The translations under genes were made by a program, and so were the position numbers. DNA of 47,961 nucleotides from assembly GCA_018816345.1 (NCBI GenBank), contig JAHIWG010000061.1:1-47961 (forward strand). Reading direction: 5' to 3'. The notes under the pieces were generated by a model that saw only the letters and a list, made by a program, of their open reading frames with translations, was not told the origin of the DNA and ran no database searches. The number at the start of each line of letters is the position of its first letter. Positions within the stretch are counted from its first letter, which is position 1. This DNA is from Spirochaetota bacterium. GTDB lineage: Bacteria > Spirochaetota > Spirochaetia > Treponematales > UBA12059. Below are positions 33,098 to 43,917 of the stretch, piece by piece.

Positions 33098-35038
<1,941 letters not shown>

Positions 35039-35048
35039 GGGATGCTCC

Positions 35049-35753
35049 TTATGCTTTCGTTTCGCTTGTAGTTTCTTCGTTCGCGGCCCCGTCGGGCAGG
35101 GGCATGCGTACCTTGACCTTGGCGCTCCGCAATACGCGGTCGCGCAGCTTATAGCCCTTGATGAATTCCTCGACGACGTACGGCTCGGCGCATTCGCCGG
35201 AGTCGCTCATGACCGCCTCGTGGAGGTTCGGGTCGAAGGCGACGCCGACCGAGTCGAACCTCTGCAGCCCGTACTTGCTCTCCAGCAGGCCCAGGAGGCC
35301 CTTGCGTATCATGTCGACTCCGTCGTGCAGCGAGGAGAAGTCCTTCGACAGCTCGGAACTCTGCACGGCCCTATCGAAATCGTCGACGACGTTCACGAGA
35401 TCCCCTAGAATCTGGGAATTCGCGAATTTCACAGCGTCTTCCTTCTCGCGGAACATGCGCTTGCGGAAATTCTCGTAATCCGCGAGCTTCCTCAGGTACT
35501 GGTCCTTGAGCGACGAGACCTCGGCCTCTAGATCCGCGATCTTGGTCGCGCCCTCGTTGACCGACTTCTCGGCCACCGCGAGCGCCTCGCGCGCGGCGCC
35601 TAGCTCCGCCGACGCCCCGCCCGCTCGCTCAGCGGGCTGCCCGGCGATGTCCGCGGCCTCTCCGGCAGAGTCCGCGGCCTCTGGCCGGTCTGCGCCCGTA
35701 ACCTCGGGGCCCTGTATGCGTTCTTCGCTATCATGCTTCTTTTGTTTAGACAT
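35049..35753 (-). CDS. grpE: Nucleotide exchange factor GrpE
   Basis: 234 residues from ATG 35753, chosen because GCGAGGC precedes it; the frame is open 35 codons further without homology. It has an acidic, Ala-rich N-terminal tail, a long helix (about 75-135), the GrpE signature in the [10 protein letters not shown] and [11 protein letters not shown] regions and a C-terminal beta domain. It exchanges ADP on DnaK and senses temperature. It heads the grpE-dnaK-dnaJ set. The promoter (35830-35858) looks like a normal housekeeping promoter and no CIRCE palindrome is seen. Confidence 0.97.
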   Translation of the reverse strand: MSKQKKHDSEERIQGPEVTGADRPEAADSAGEAADIAGQPAERAGGASAELGAAREALAVAEKSVNEGATKIADLEAEVSSLKDQYLRKLADYENFRKRMFREKEDAVKFANSQILGDLVNVVDDFDRAVQSSELSKDFSSLHDGVDMIRKGLLGLLESKYGLQRFDSVGVAFDPNLHEAVMSDSGECAEPYVVEEFIKGYKLRDRVLRSAKVKVRMPLPDGAANEETTSETKA

Positions 35754-35829
35754 AGCCTCGCTCTGCTCTGATGATGACCGGAAGGCTCCAGAAGGCGTGC
35801 GCCGTAGAGCCGTACGGATAGTAGGTGTA

Positions 35830-35858
35830 AAATAATAAGGTCTATTTTGAAGCGTCAA
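35830..35858 (-). promoter_or_regulatory. Promoter of the grpE-dnaK transcript
   Basis: On the minus strand, TTGACG, a 17-base spacer and TTATTT (or TATTAT at 15 bases) end about 80 bases before the grpE start. It has a consensus-like form with no CIRCE element (TTAGCACTC-N9-GAGTGCTAA) nearby, so HrcA control is not supported here. Confidence 0.55.
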
Positions 35859-35946
35859 GGCGATAGGGTCATGATTCGACCGATAATCACTAAAATAGGC
35901 ACGGTTTTTGTAAGTTGCCGCCGCCCGACGATCGTTCGGGCCCTTC

Positions 35947-35974
35947 TTGACAATACTCCGCGATGCTATACCAT
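35947..35974 (+). promoter_or_regulatory. Promoter of rpoN
   Basis: TTGACA (35947-35952), a 16-base spacer and TACCAT (35969-35974; a shifted TATACC overlaps it). It lies about 57 bases before the rpoN start, facing away from the grpE promoter across about 90 bases. The same TTG was read as a possible start of rpoN, but the real start is downstream. Confidence 0.6.
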
Positions 35975-36030
35975 TGATATCAGGGCTTTTCGGCCCGCGC
36001 TACGGCGCGAATCGCGCGGGAGGATCGGGA

Positions 36031-37404
36031 TTGCAGTTTCAGAGACCGTCGATAATCCAGGAGCAACGACAAAAACTAAGCCCGCAGATGATCCAATCGA
36101 TCCGTCTCATGGCTCTGCCCCTCCAAGAGCTTAAAGAAGAAATCCAGCAGGAAATAGAGGCCAATCCGGCGCTCGAGGTACTCGAGGATAGGTCGACTAT
36201 GTCGCTCGAATCGATCCCCGAGGAACGGGAGGCCGATTCGGAGGCCAGCCAGCGATTCGAGAACAGCTCGGACCCGGGCTACAGCCGATCCAACGACGAC
36301 GATTCCGATTCTAAGCGCATGTTCCTCGAGGGCGCGATCACGAGCCCCGAGACGCTCCAGGAGCACCTGCTCTGGCAGCTGAGGCTACAGCCAATATCCC
36401 AGACGCAGCGGGAGATAGGCGAGCGCCTCATACAGAACCTGGACGCGGACGGTTTCCACAAGGACGACCCGTACCTGCTCTGCAAAGGGTCCTCGAGGTC
36501 GAGCGTCGACTCGGTCATGCGCATAGTCCGCGGGCTCGAGCCGGTCGGCGTATGCGTGAAGGACTTCCGCGAGTCCCTCCTCGTGCAGGCGGAGGCCGTC
36601 CCCGGGGCGCCGCCGGGGGTCGTCGATATAATACGCGACCACATGGACCTGCTCGAGCACGGCAAGCACCTCGAGATCCAGAAGCGGCTCGGCCTTGACG
36701 AAGCGGAGATGCACGACGCCCTCGCCTACATCAAGACCCTCTCCCCTTTCCCGGGAAGGCAGTACTCCGCGGAGGAGACGCGGTACGTGACGCCGGACGT
36801 GCAGGTGAAGCTCAAGGACGGCGAATTCGTCATCGTCATAAACGACCAGGAAATACCGGTCATCGGCATCAACCCGTTCTTCGACAGGCTATCCGGGGAA
36901 CGGCACGACAAGGAGACGGACGTCTTCGTCAAGGACAACATACGCCGCGCCAAGTGGTTCATCCAGAGCATACAGCAGCGCAACCGTACCCTGCTCAAGG
37001 TCGTGCGCTCTATCGTGGAATTCCAGAGGCCGTTCTTCGCGCGCGGCCCCAAGCACCTCGCCCCGCTGACGCTCAAGGATATCGCCGTCGAGGTCGGCGT
37101 CCACGAGACGACTATTTCCCGCATCGCCGGAAAGAAGTATGTTCAAACCGACTGGGGGATCTTCGAGCTGCGCTATTTCTTCACTAACAGCATCTCCGGC
37201 TCCGGGAGCAGGGGCTCGAGGTTCTCCAAGAGCGGCGTTAAGCAGGTGATCAAGGAGATCATCGAGAACGAGACGGCCGCGATGTCCGACCAGGACATCA
37301 CCGATATGCTCGCCCGCAAGGGCATCAAGCTAGCGAGGAGGACGGTGGCAAAATACCGCGGAGAACTGAACATGGATTCTTCGTTCGGCCGCAAGCGCGG
37401 CTAG
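36031..37404 (+). CDS. rpoN: RNA polymerase sigma-54 factor
   Basis: 457 residues from a TTG start at 36031, with AGGA six bases upstream; the frame is open further but would have to begin inside the promoter. Order: region I glutamine-rich N-terminus (QRQKLSPQMIQSIRLMALPLQEL), an acidic region II (about 55-80), the core-binding region, the helix-turn-helix (VGVHETTISRIAGKKY, about 355-370), and the RpoN box RRTVAKYR near the C-terminus. It directs RNA polymerase to -24/-12 promoters such as the one before the ato operon in this window, with NtrC-type activators. The hpf gene follows 40 bp downstream. Confidence 0.98.
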   Translation: MQFQRPSIIQEQRQKLSPQMIQSIRLMALPLQELKEEIQQEIEANPALEVLEDRSTMSLESIPEEREADSEASQRFENSSDPGYSRSNDDDSDSKRMFLEGAITSPETLQEHLLWQLRLQPISQTQREIGERLIQNLDADGFHKDDPYLLCKGSSRSSVDSVMRIVRGLEPVGVCVKDFRESLLVQAEAVPGAPPGVVDIIRDHMDLLEHGKHLEIQKRLGLDEAEMHDALAYIKTLSPFPGRQYSAEETRYVTPDVQVKLKDGEFVIVINDQEIPVIGINPFFDRLSGERHDKETDVFVKDNIRRAKWFIQSIQQRNRTLLKVVRSIVEFQRPFFARGPKHLAPLTLKDIAVEVGVHETTISRIAGKKYVQTDWGIFELRYFFTNSISGSGSRGSRFSKSGVKQVIKEIIENETAAMSDQDITDMLARKGIKLARRTVAKYRGELNMDSSFGRKRG

Positions 37405-37444
37405 ACGCAACCGGCCGGATTCCGCCGGCCACAAGGAGGCTTGC

Positions 37445-37738
37445 ATGACTATAGACGTCCGTTCCGTGCACTTCGACCTCGGCGAGGCTAACAGGGCCTA
37501 CCTGGACAAGAAACTCGAGCGAATCGCGTACGCGAAGGACCTGATCGTCGACCTCTTATTCTCCTTCACCAAGGAGAAGCAGTTCAAGTGCGAGTGCACG
37601 ATAAACTTCCGCTGGGGCGCGAGCGCCCACGTGCAAGAAACGGACTTCGACCTCACGGCCGGCATCGATAAGCTCATGGACATCCTCGAGCACAAGATCA
37701 CCAAGGAAAAATCCAAGGTGCAGGATAAGAAACAATAG
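37445..37738 (+). CDS. hpf: Ribosome hibernation promoting factor
   Basis: 97 residues, the short HPF/YfiA form, with the beta-alpha-beta-beta-beta-alpha order and a basic, RNA-facing face (KKLERIAY, EKQFKCEC, KEKSKVQDKK). It binds the ribosome A- and P-site region and promotes inactive dimers in stationary phase. Ribosome binding site AAGGAGG precedes ATG. It follows rpoN by 40 bp, the same order as in proteobacteria, and an intrinsic terminator follows it. Confidence 0.94.
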   Translation: MTIDVRSVHFDLGEANRAYLDKKLERIAYAKDLIVDLLFSFTKEKQFKCECTINFRWGASAHVQETDFDLTAGIDKLMDILEHKITKEKSKVQDKKQ

Positions 37739-37778
37739 ACCGCGGCCCCCTCGGGAGCGACCGCCGTAAGCCATAGAT

Positions 37779-37807
37779 GCCCCGTCCCCCTCGGACGGGG
37801 CTTTTTT
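37779..37807 (+). terminator. Intrinsic terminator after hpf
   Basis: A 9-bp perfect stem (GCCCCGTCC / GGACGGGGC) with a 5-base loop is followed directly by six T residues. It separates rpoN-hpf from the hprK-ptsH-ntrY-ntrX-lexA-holA set. Confidence 0.92.
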
Positions 37808-37861
37808 CGAGGCTCGTAATGTCGTTGCGCAACGCTCCGAATAGGGGTATGCTCCCCTTCG

Positions 37862-38851
37862 ATGGACGAAAAGCGCTTCACCGTTCTAGACCTACTAGAC
37901 CTCGACCTCAAGGAGCACGACGCGCTCGAGCTCCGTTGCATATGCGGGCGCAAGGGCCTGGGCCGGATCATCAGCGCGCCCGATATAAACAGGCCCGGCC
38001 TGGCGCTATCGGGATTCTTCGAGAGCTTCGCGTACCAGCGCATCCAGCTTATAGGCAGGGGCGAGGCGGCGTACCTGCACCTGCTCGCGTCCGAGGGCCG
38101 CGAGGACGGCGTGTCTAAAATCTTCTCGTTCCCCATACCCTGCTTCATCTTCGCGAACGGGGAGCCGCCCGCGCCGATGTTCGCCAAGGCCGCGGAGGAC
38201 GCGGATTGCCCGATCCTCCTATCCGACCTCTCGTCCACGGAGCTATCGTCCCGGCTCATGCGGGTGCTCAATAACGTCTTCGCCCCCAAGACGAGCGTCC
38301 ACGGGGTCCTCGTCGAGGTGTACGGCATAGGGATACTGCTCGTCGGGGAATCCGGCGTCGGCAAGAGCGAGACCGCCCTCGAGCTCATAGAGCGTGGCCA
38401 CAGGCTCGTGGCCGACGACGTCGTGGAGATCCGCTGCGTCTCCGGCAACATCCTCATGGGCTCGGGCGCGAACAAGGTCATAGGCCACCACATGGAGATA
38501 CGGGGCCTTGGGATCATCAACGTGACCCACCTGTTCGGCGTAGGCGCGATCAGGGACAAGAAGCAGGTCCAGCTCATCTGCTCGCTCGAGGAATGGGATT
38601 CAGCCAAGGTCTACGATCGCATAGGCACCGACGAGAAGACCATGGACATCCTCGGCGTCCACGTGCCGCAGCTCGACATACCGGTCAAGCCGGGGCGGAA
38701 CATCCCCATAATCGTCGAGACAGCGGCGATGAACGAGCGGCTCAAGAAGATGGGCTACCATTCGGCGAAGGAATTCAACCAGAATATTCTAAGGTGGCTT
38801 GAGAGCGAGAGCGCCCGCGCCGTATACTTCGGCAGGGACGACTCGATATAA
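37862..38851 (+). CDS. hprK: HPr kinase/phosphorylase
   Basis: 329 residues. The N-terminal domain (1-130) is the usual HprK fold; the C-terminal domain has the P-loop GESGVGKS at 162-169, the conserved VADD acidic pair near 183-186 and the signature EIRGLGIINVTHLFG at 212-226. It phosphorylates and dephosphorylates Ser46 of HPr in response to ATP and phosphate. It begins a set of genes packed head to tail; ptsH follows 25 bp later. Start chosen at the ATG giving the normal family length. Confidence 0.97.
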   Translation: MDEKRFTVLDLLDLDLKEHDALELRCICGRKGLGRIISAPDINRPGLALSGFFESFAYQRIQLIGRGEAAYLHLLASEGREDGVSKIFSFPIPCFIFANGEPPAPMFAKAAEDADCPILLSDLSSTELSSRLMRVLNNVFAPKTSVHGVLVEVYGIGILLVGESGVGKSETALELIERGHRLVADDVVEIRCVSGNILMGSGANKVIGHHMEIRGLGIINVTHLFGVGAIRDKKQVQLICSLEEWDSAKVYDRIGTDEKTMDILGVHVPQLDIPVKPGRNIPIIVETAAMNERLKKMGYHSAKEFNQNILRWLESESARAVYFGRDDSI

Positions 38852-38876
38852 CCCGTCCGCGATCGGAGACTCCTCT

Positions 38877-39143
38877 ATGATTGAGAAGATGACCGTCATT
38901 AAGAATAGGGCCGGCATCCACGCCCGGCCCGCCGCTTTGATAGTGCAGACGGCCGGAAAATTCAAATCTAAGATCTCGCTGCAGAAGGGCGACGACCGGA
39001 TCAACGCCAAGAGCATCATGGGCATCATTACCCTCGGCGCCGGGTTCGGGACGGAGATCAAGATCATAGCGGACGGCGAGGACGAGAACGAGGCCTCCGA
39101 GGCCATCGACAGGCTCTTCCAGAACCGCTTCGAAGAGGAGTAA
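38877..39143 (+). CDS. ptsH: Phosphocarrier protein HPr
   Basis: 88 residues from ATG 38877; GGAGA lies eight bases upstream. His15 in the GIHARPAA block is the PTS phosphorylation site and Ser46 in the INAKSIMG block is the HprK target, both at the canonical positions. It shuttles phosphate from enzyme I or acts as a regulator through Ser46-P. No enzyme I or enzyme II gene is in the window. The stop overlaps the next start as TAATG. Confidence 0.97.
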   Translation: MIEKMTVIKNRAGIHARPAALIVQTAGKFKSKISLQKGDDRINAKSIMGIITLGAGFGTEIKIIADGEDENEASEAIDRLFQNRFEEE

Positions 39144-40915
39144 TGCTAGGCCGGGGCATCTCGTCGCGCCGCGCCACCGACCTGACGGTGGTCGCGATGC
39201 TCTACGCCATCGTACTCGCGGGCTCCTTCACGTACCTGCTGAGCGAGATGGGCGGCGGAGAGGGCTTCCCCGGCATCCGTTCCAAGGCGACGGCCGCTAT
39301 CCTGGCCGTAACCCCTACCATGCTCGCCGCCGTCCTCGCCGTTTCCGGCGCGCGCTTCGCCAGGGACTATAAGCGCAGGGCCTGGGGCTATAGGCTACGG
39401 GCGCGCGTGCTCGCGTATTTCGTGGCCGTAGCCGCGATGGCGGCCGTACCGTCGAGCCTCATGCTCGGCATGATAGCCATACGGGCCGTCGAGCTGCCTT
39501 CGTCCGGGCTCGTCCGCTCGGCCCTGAGCGACGGCGTCGACCTGGCGCTGGGCTATTACGCGGATAAGGAGGCGGCGCTACGGTACGCGGCCGAGAACGA
39601 CGTGGCCCCCGTCGTGTCGGCGCGGGGCCTGGACGCGGAGCGCGTGCTCGCGCGCCTCTCGGCGAGGGACTCGTCTATCTGCGCCGTCGAGCTGTTCTCG
39701 GCGGGCCGCTCGGCCTCGTTCGCGGGGGAGCGCTCGGTCAGGTCGAGCCCGGGAGCCGCGGCGATGGACAAGAACGGCTTCCTGCCGCGCCTTTCTTCCG
39801 GAGGCAGGAGCTACGCCCGGTACTTCGCGAGCGACGCGGGCGAGACCGAGGCGGGCAGGGTTTCCGCGGTCGTCTCGCTCTGCTTCGACGAGGAAACCGA
39901 GTACGCCGCGGCCGGCCTATCGGCGGCGCTATCGACGCTGGAGCGATCGGGACGCATCGCCGGATCGTTCCCCCTCTACCTGATATTCTTCGGCGCCTGC
40001 CTCGCCTCGCCCTTCCTCGCGATGGCCCTGCTGTTCGCGCTCGGCGCGTCCGACCGCCTCCTCAGGCCCATAGCCGCCCTTTCGGACGCTATCGCGAGGG
40101 TCGGTTCAGGCGCCAGGAGGGCGCCGTTTTTGGCCAAGCCGGGCGACGAGGCGGGGGAGCTCGTCGAATCGCTCAACCGCGTGCTCGAGGACCTGGAACG
40201 GTCGCGGGGCGACGAGCTTCGTAGCGAGAAGATAGGCGCCTGGCGCGATATCGCGAGGAAGCTGGCGCACGAGCTGCGAAACCCCCTCACCCCCATACGG
40301 CTGTCGGCCGAGAGGGTGCTGAAGCGCTGGAATAACGATCCTTCGTCCATAGGCGACATCCTGGAGAGGTCCATGGTGGCCATAGTCCAGGAAACGGCCA
40401 ATATGGAATCGCTCCTGACCGAGTTCAGGGACTTCGCCAGGCTCCCGGAGCCCCAGAAAGACTGGATGGAGCTGAAACCCACGGTAGAGGAGGTCGTCCA
40501 CCTGTATTCGGCGTCGTGGCCGGCCCTCGAGATAGATTGCCGCGAAATCGATCCCGGGATAAGCCTCAAGGCCGACAGGGGCTACCTGAAGCAGGCCCTC
40601 GGTAACCTTATCGCCAACGCCGCGGACGCGACTGATCGCCGGGGCCACGTCTGGATCAGGGCCGATCTTGTCAAAACGGCCGAATCCAGGTACTGTAGGA
40701 TACAGGTCAGGGACGACGGCCACGGCATACCGAGCGACGTCCAAGACAAGGTTTTTTCACCGTACTTCACGACGAAGCCGGGCGGCACCGGTCTCGGGTT
40801 GGCCATAGTCGAGCATATCGTAGCCGCGCACGGCGGGAAAATCCGTTTCGACTCCGGCCCGAACGCCGGTACGGTATTCTATATAGACCTGCCGGCGGAG
40901 AGCATTATCGAATAA
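39143..40915 (+). CDS. Sensor histidine kinase, NtrY-like
   Basis: 590 residues whose start overlaps the HPr stop (TAATG), so it is translationally coupled. It has three N-terminal helices (about 15-35, 48-70 and 90-113), a periplasmic domain (about 115-275), TM4 (about 276-301), a HAMP region, then HisKA with His376 in AHELRNPLTP and an HATPase domain ending GGTGLGLAIVEHIVAAHGG. Unlike typical NtrY it has no clear PAS domain. It phosphorylates the NtrX-like regulator next to it. Coupling to HPr hints that it reads a PTS-related signal, which is inference. Confidence 0.9.
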   Translation: MLGRGISSRRATDLTVVAMLYAIVLAGSFTYLLSEMGGGEGFPGIRSKATAAILAVTPTMLAAVLAVSGARFARDYKRRAWGYRLRARVLAYFVAVAAMAAVPSSLMLGMIAIRAVELPSSGLVRSALSDGVDLALGYYADKEAALRYAAENDVAPVVSARGLDAERVLARLSARDSSICAVELFSAGRSASFAGERSVRSSPGAAAMDKNGFLPRLSSGGRSYARYFASDAGETEAGRVSAVVSLCFDEETEYAAAGLSAALSTLERSGRIAGSFPLYLIFFGACLASPFLAMALLFALGASDRLLRPIAALSDAIARVGSGARRAPFLAKPGDEAGELVESLNRVLEDLERSRGDELRSEKIGAWRDIARKLAHELRNPLTPIRLSAERVLKRWNNDPSSIGDILERSMVAIVQETANMESLLTEFRDFARLPEPQKDWMELKPTVEEVVHLYSASWPALEIDCREIDPGISLKADRGYLKQALGNLIANAADATDRRGHVWIRADLVKTAESRYCRIQVRDDGHGIPSDVQDKVFSPYFTTKPGGTGLGLAIVEHIVAAHGGKIRFDSGPNAGTVFYIDLPAESIIE

Positions 40916-40927
40916 AGGAAGTCATGC

Positions 40928-42292
40928 ATGGGCGCCATCCTCGTAATCGACGACGAACCCGGGATACGGGCCACCGTAAAGGATATCCTCGAGGACGAGG
41001 GCTATCGCGCCCTGACGGCGGAAGACGGTTACGCTGGCCTCGACCTGCTGCGGGTCGAGAGCGTCGACGTCGTGATCCTGGACGTCTGGCTGCCTAAGAT
41101 GGGCGGCATCGACGTCCTCAAGGCCATCAAGGCGGACCATCCGGCGGTCGAGACCATAGTCGTCTCGGGCCACGCCTCCATCGACATGGCCGTCAGCGCC
41201 GTCAAGCTAGGCGCTTTCGACTTCATCGAGAAACCGCTATCGATAGAGCGGCTGATAACGGCCGTCCGCAACGCGAGGGCCCTATCGGACCTCCGGCTCG
41301 AGAACGCCAGGCTCAAGCGGACCAAGGCGGAAGGCGACGATATCATAGGCGTCTCGGCCAAGATGACGGAGGTACGGGAGCTCATAGACCAGAGCGCGCG
41401 ATCCGACGCCAGGGTGCTCGTGACCGGCGAGAACGGCACCGGCAAGGAGCTGGCCGCGAGGCGCATCCACGAGCTCTCGGCGAGGTCGGGAGGGCCCTTC
41501 GTAGCGGTCAACTGCGCCGCGATGCCGGATACGCTGATAGAGAGCGAGCTGTTCGGCCACGAGAAGGGCTCGTTTACCGACGCCGTGGCCAGGCGCAAGG
41601 GCAAGTTCGAGACGGCCCATACCGGGACGCTATTCCTGGACGAGATAGCCGACATGTCGCTCTCGGCCCAATCGAAGGTGCTCCGCGCCATCCAGGAGAT
41701 GCGCTTCGAGCGCCTCGGTGGCGAACAGACGATAGAGGTGGACGTGCGCGTCGTCGCGGCCACCAACAAGGACCTACGGCAAGAGATAGCCGCCGGCCGC
41801 TTCAGGGAGGACCTGTTCTTCAGGCTCAACGTCATACCGCTCCGGATGCCGGCCCTGCGCGAGCGCGTGGAGGACATACCCGCGCTCGCGGACTTCTTCC
41901 TGGAGCGGCTCGCGGGCCAGCCGAGGAGGAGGCTCTCGAGGGGAGCGCTCGAGGTCCTATCGGCCTACGCCTGGCCGGGCAACGTCCGCGAGCTCAAGAA
42001 TTTCATGGAGCGCGTCTCGGTCATGAGCGACGAGGACGAGATATCGGCCGAGACGGTCGAGCATTTCATAGCGCGATCCGACGGAAAGGCGCCCGAAGTC
42101 GCCCCCGATCGGCTCGACACGCTATCCGACCTTAGGCTAGCGGAGGCCAGAGAAGCCTTCGAACGAGGATTCTTAGTGCACAATTTACGGAAACACGGTT
42201 ATAATATCGCCAAGACAGCAGAGTCCATAGGCGTTTACCCGAGCAACCTGCACGCCAAGATCAAGAAATTCGGTATAGAGGCCGGCGAATGA
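40928..42292 (+). CDS. Sigma-54-type response regulator, NtrX-like
   Basis: 454 residues: receiver domain (Asp52 phosphoacceptor, Lys102 region), AAA+ domain (Walker A GENGTGKE near 167-174), and a C-terminal Fis-type helix-turn-helix. The sigma-54-contact loop reads GSFTDA (near 214-219), with Asp where the consensus GAFTGA has Gly. Such a change can alter coupling to sigma-54, so it may act as a non-standard activator. It starts 12 bp after the kinase stop, and the lexA start overlaps its stop (ATGA). Confidence 0.9.
   Translation: MGAILVIDDEPGIRATVKDILEDEGYRALTAEDGYAGLDLLRVESVDVVILDVWLPKMGGIDVLKAIKADHPAVETIVVSGHASIDMAVSAVKLGAFDFIEKPLSIERLITAVRNARALSDLRLENARLKRTKAEGDDIIGVSAKMTEVRELIDQSARSDARVLVTGENGTGKELAARRIHELSARSGGPFVAVNCAAMPDTLIESELFGHEKGSFTDAVARRKGKFETAHTGTLFLDEIADMSLSAQSKVLRAIQEMRFERLGGEQTIEVDVRVVAATNKDLRQEIAAGRFREDLFFRLNVIPLRMPALRERVEDIPALADFFLERLAGQPRRRLSRGALEVLSAYAWPGNVRELKNFMERVSVMSDEDEISAETVEHFIARSDGKAPEVAPDRLDTLSDLRLAEAREAFERGFLVHNLRKHGYNIAKTAESIGVYPSNLHAKIKKFGIEAGE
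42177..42205 (+). promoter_or_regulatory. Possible internal promoter for lexA inside ntrX
   Basis: TGCACA (42177-42182), a 17-base spacer and the perfect -10 TATAAT (42200-42205), about 84 bases before the lexA start, in a short AT-rich patch of the ntrX coding sequence. It could give lexA-holA expression independent of the upstream genes. Confidence 0.45.
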
Positions 42293-42894
42293 ATGACTTG
42301 ACGGATCGCCAGAAAGAAGTCCTCGACTACATCGAGGCGTTCATCGAGACGAACCCCTACCCCCCCACCATCAGGGAGATAGCGGCGAATTTCGGCATGT
42401 CCGTGAAGGGCGCCTACGATCACCTGAAGGCGCTCGAGCGCAAGGGCCGGATCCGGGCCGGGGGCGGCCGCTCCAGGAAAATCGAGATTATCGGCAAGTC
42501 GCTCAAGTCGGGACGGTCCCAGACTATCGAGGTACCCGTCCTGGGCTCGGTGGCCGCCGGCAAGCCCATCTTCGCGGAGGAGAACTACGAGTCCAGCGTC
42601 CACGTGCCGACGTCGATGGTAGGCGCGCAGCGCTGCTTCGCGCTCCGGGTCCGCGGCGACAGCATGATAAAGGCGGGGATACTGGACGGGGATATCGCGG
42701 TCATCGAGCAGCGGCAGGTCGCCGCCGACGGGGAGATAGTAGTAGCCGCGATCGAGGATTCCGTGACGCTCAAGCGCTTCTTCAAGGAAAAGAGCAGGAT
42801 CAGGCTAGAGCCCGAGAACGATTCCTACGCTCCGATCTTTACCCAGGACGCCAGGATACTTGGCAAGCTCCGCGGCATAGTCCGTACCTACTAG
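42289..42894 (+). CDS. lexA: LexA repressor
   Basis: 201 residues whose start overlaps the ntrX stop. The winged-helix DNA-binding domain spans about 1-70. The autocleavage site is Ala90-Gly91 (VAAGKP), with Ser125 (RGDSM) and Lys162 (VTLKRF) as the catalytic pair, all in the spacing of E. coli LexA (84/85, 119 and 156). It represses SOS genes and is cut when RecA is activated. Its binding box in this organism cannot be read from this window. The next gene, holA, starts 6 bp downstream. Confidence 0.97.
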   Translation: MNDLTDRQKEVLDYIEAFIETNPYPPTIREIAANFGMSVKGAYDHLKALERKGRIRAGGGRSRKIEIIGKSLKSGRSQTIEVPVLGSVAAGKPIFAEENYESSVHVPTSMVGAQRCFALRVRGDSMIKAGILDGDIAVIEQRQVAADGEIVVAAIEDSVTLKRFFKEKSRIRLEPENDSYAPIFTQDARILGKLRGIVRTY

Positions 42895-42900
42895 GCGGGC

Positions 42901-43887
42901 ATGGACTCCGTTTTCGCGGTAGGCGGGCCCGAGCTCGGCCGCCGCAACGACTTCATCAGGCAGCTCCGCTCCCGTTGCGCCGCCGCCTGGAAGGGCGAGC
43001 CCGAGGATCATAGGCTCTACGCCCACGAGACTCCCGTGCCAGCCCTGCTCGACCTCCTCATGAACGGCTCGCTCTTCTCCCCCGGTAAATTCGTCCAGTA
43101 CTTCGGCGCCGACCAGGTCAAGGCCAAGGCCGACGTCCAGGCGCTCGTCGAGTACGCGAAGCGCCCGGCCGAGGCCACCGTGCTGGTGCTCGTCGCCGAC
43201 GGCATAGGCGTCGACAAGGCCGTAGAGGCCGCGCTGCCCAAGGACGCCAAGAAGGTGTTCTGGGAGCTCTCGGCCCAGGAGTCGGGGCGCTGGGTACGCG
43301 ACTACTTCTCAAGCCAGGGCGTGCGGGCAGACGACGACGCCGTCGAGGCCATCCTGGACCTCGTGGAGAACAATACCGAGGCGCTGAAGGTCGAATGCTC
43401 CAGGCTGGCGCTCTTCTTCCCGAGGGGCTCCGCCATAGGCGAGGCGGACGTCGACCGGTACATCGCTCACAACCGCGCCGAGGACGCGTTCAGCCTCTTC
43501 GACAAGATGGCCGCCGGCAGCTTCGAGCAGGCCCTCGACACCCTCGCCGCCATCCTCTCCGACAGGGACGGATCGGGAGTCGGGCTCCTGGCGGGGCTCT
43601 CGTGGTCTTTCAGGCGGCTCTCGTCGCTGCACGAGGCGCTCGCCGAGGGCGCTCCGTTCGAGCAGGCCGCGAGGGGCCTGCGCATCACGAGGAGGTCCGC
43701 CCTGGCCAGCTACGATTCCGCGAGGCGCCGATGGCCCAAGGACGCCTGCTCGCGGCTCGTGGCCTTCTGCGTAGAGACCGACGCCCGGCTGCGCGCGATG
43801 GGACAGGCCAACGAGAAGGTGGTGCTGGAGCTATTCGTCTACGCCTGCATGGTCGTCAAGGGACCGGTCTCGCTCGGGAAGGCCTAG
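42901..43887 (+). CDS. holA: DNA polymerase III delta subunit
   Basis: 328 residues of the HolA family: an N-terminal AAA-like domain (RNDFIRQLRSR, LLDLLMNGSLFS, about 10-60), the LVENNTEALKVECSRLALF block (about 155-175) and a C-terminal domain with the NEKVVLELFVYA end. In the clamp loader it opens the beta clamp; as usual for delta it has no functional P-loop. It starts 6 bp after lexA and ends the gene set. The start (ATG 42901) gives a normal length. Confidence 0.9.
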   Translation: MDSVFAVGGPELGRRNDFIRQLRSRCAAAWKGEPEDHRLYAHETPVPALLDLLMNGSLFSPGKFVQYFGADQVKAKADVQALVEYAKRPAEATVLVLVADGIGVDKAVEAALPKDAKKVFWELSAQESGRWVRDYFSSQGVRADDDAVEAILDLVENNTEALKVECSRLALFFPRGSAIGEADVDRYIAHNRAEDAFSLFDKMAAGSFEQALDTLAAILSDRDGSGVGLLAGLSWSFRRLSSLHEALAEGAPFEQAARGLRITRRSALASYDSARRRWPKDACSRLVAFCVETDARLRAMGQANEKVVLELFVYACMVVKGPVSLGKA

Positions 43888-43917
43888 CGCGCGCCCCGCG
43901 GCCTAGCCGTCGGCGGT

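Noticed and set aside
35754-35950. CIRCE/HrcA operator before grpE
   Set aside because: No TTAGCACTC-N9-GAGTGCTAA or close match was found. The promoter looks like an ordinary one.
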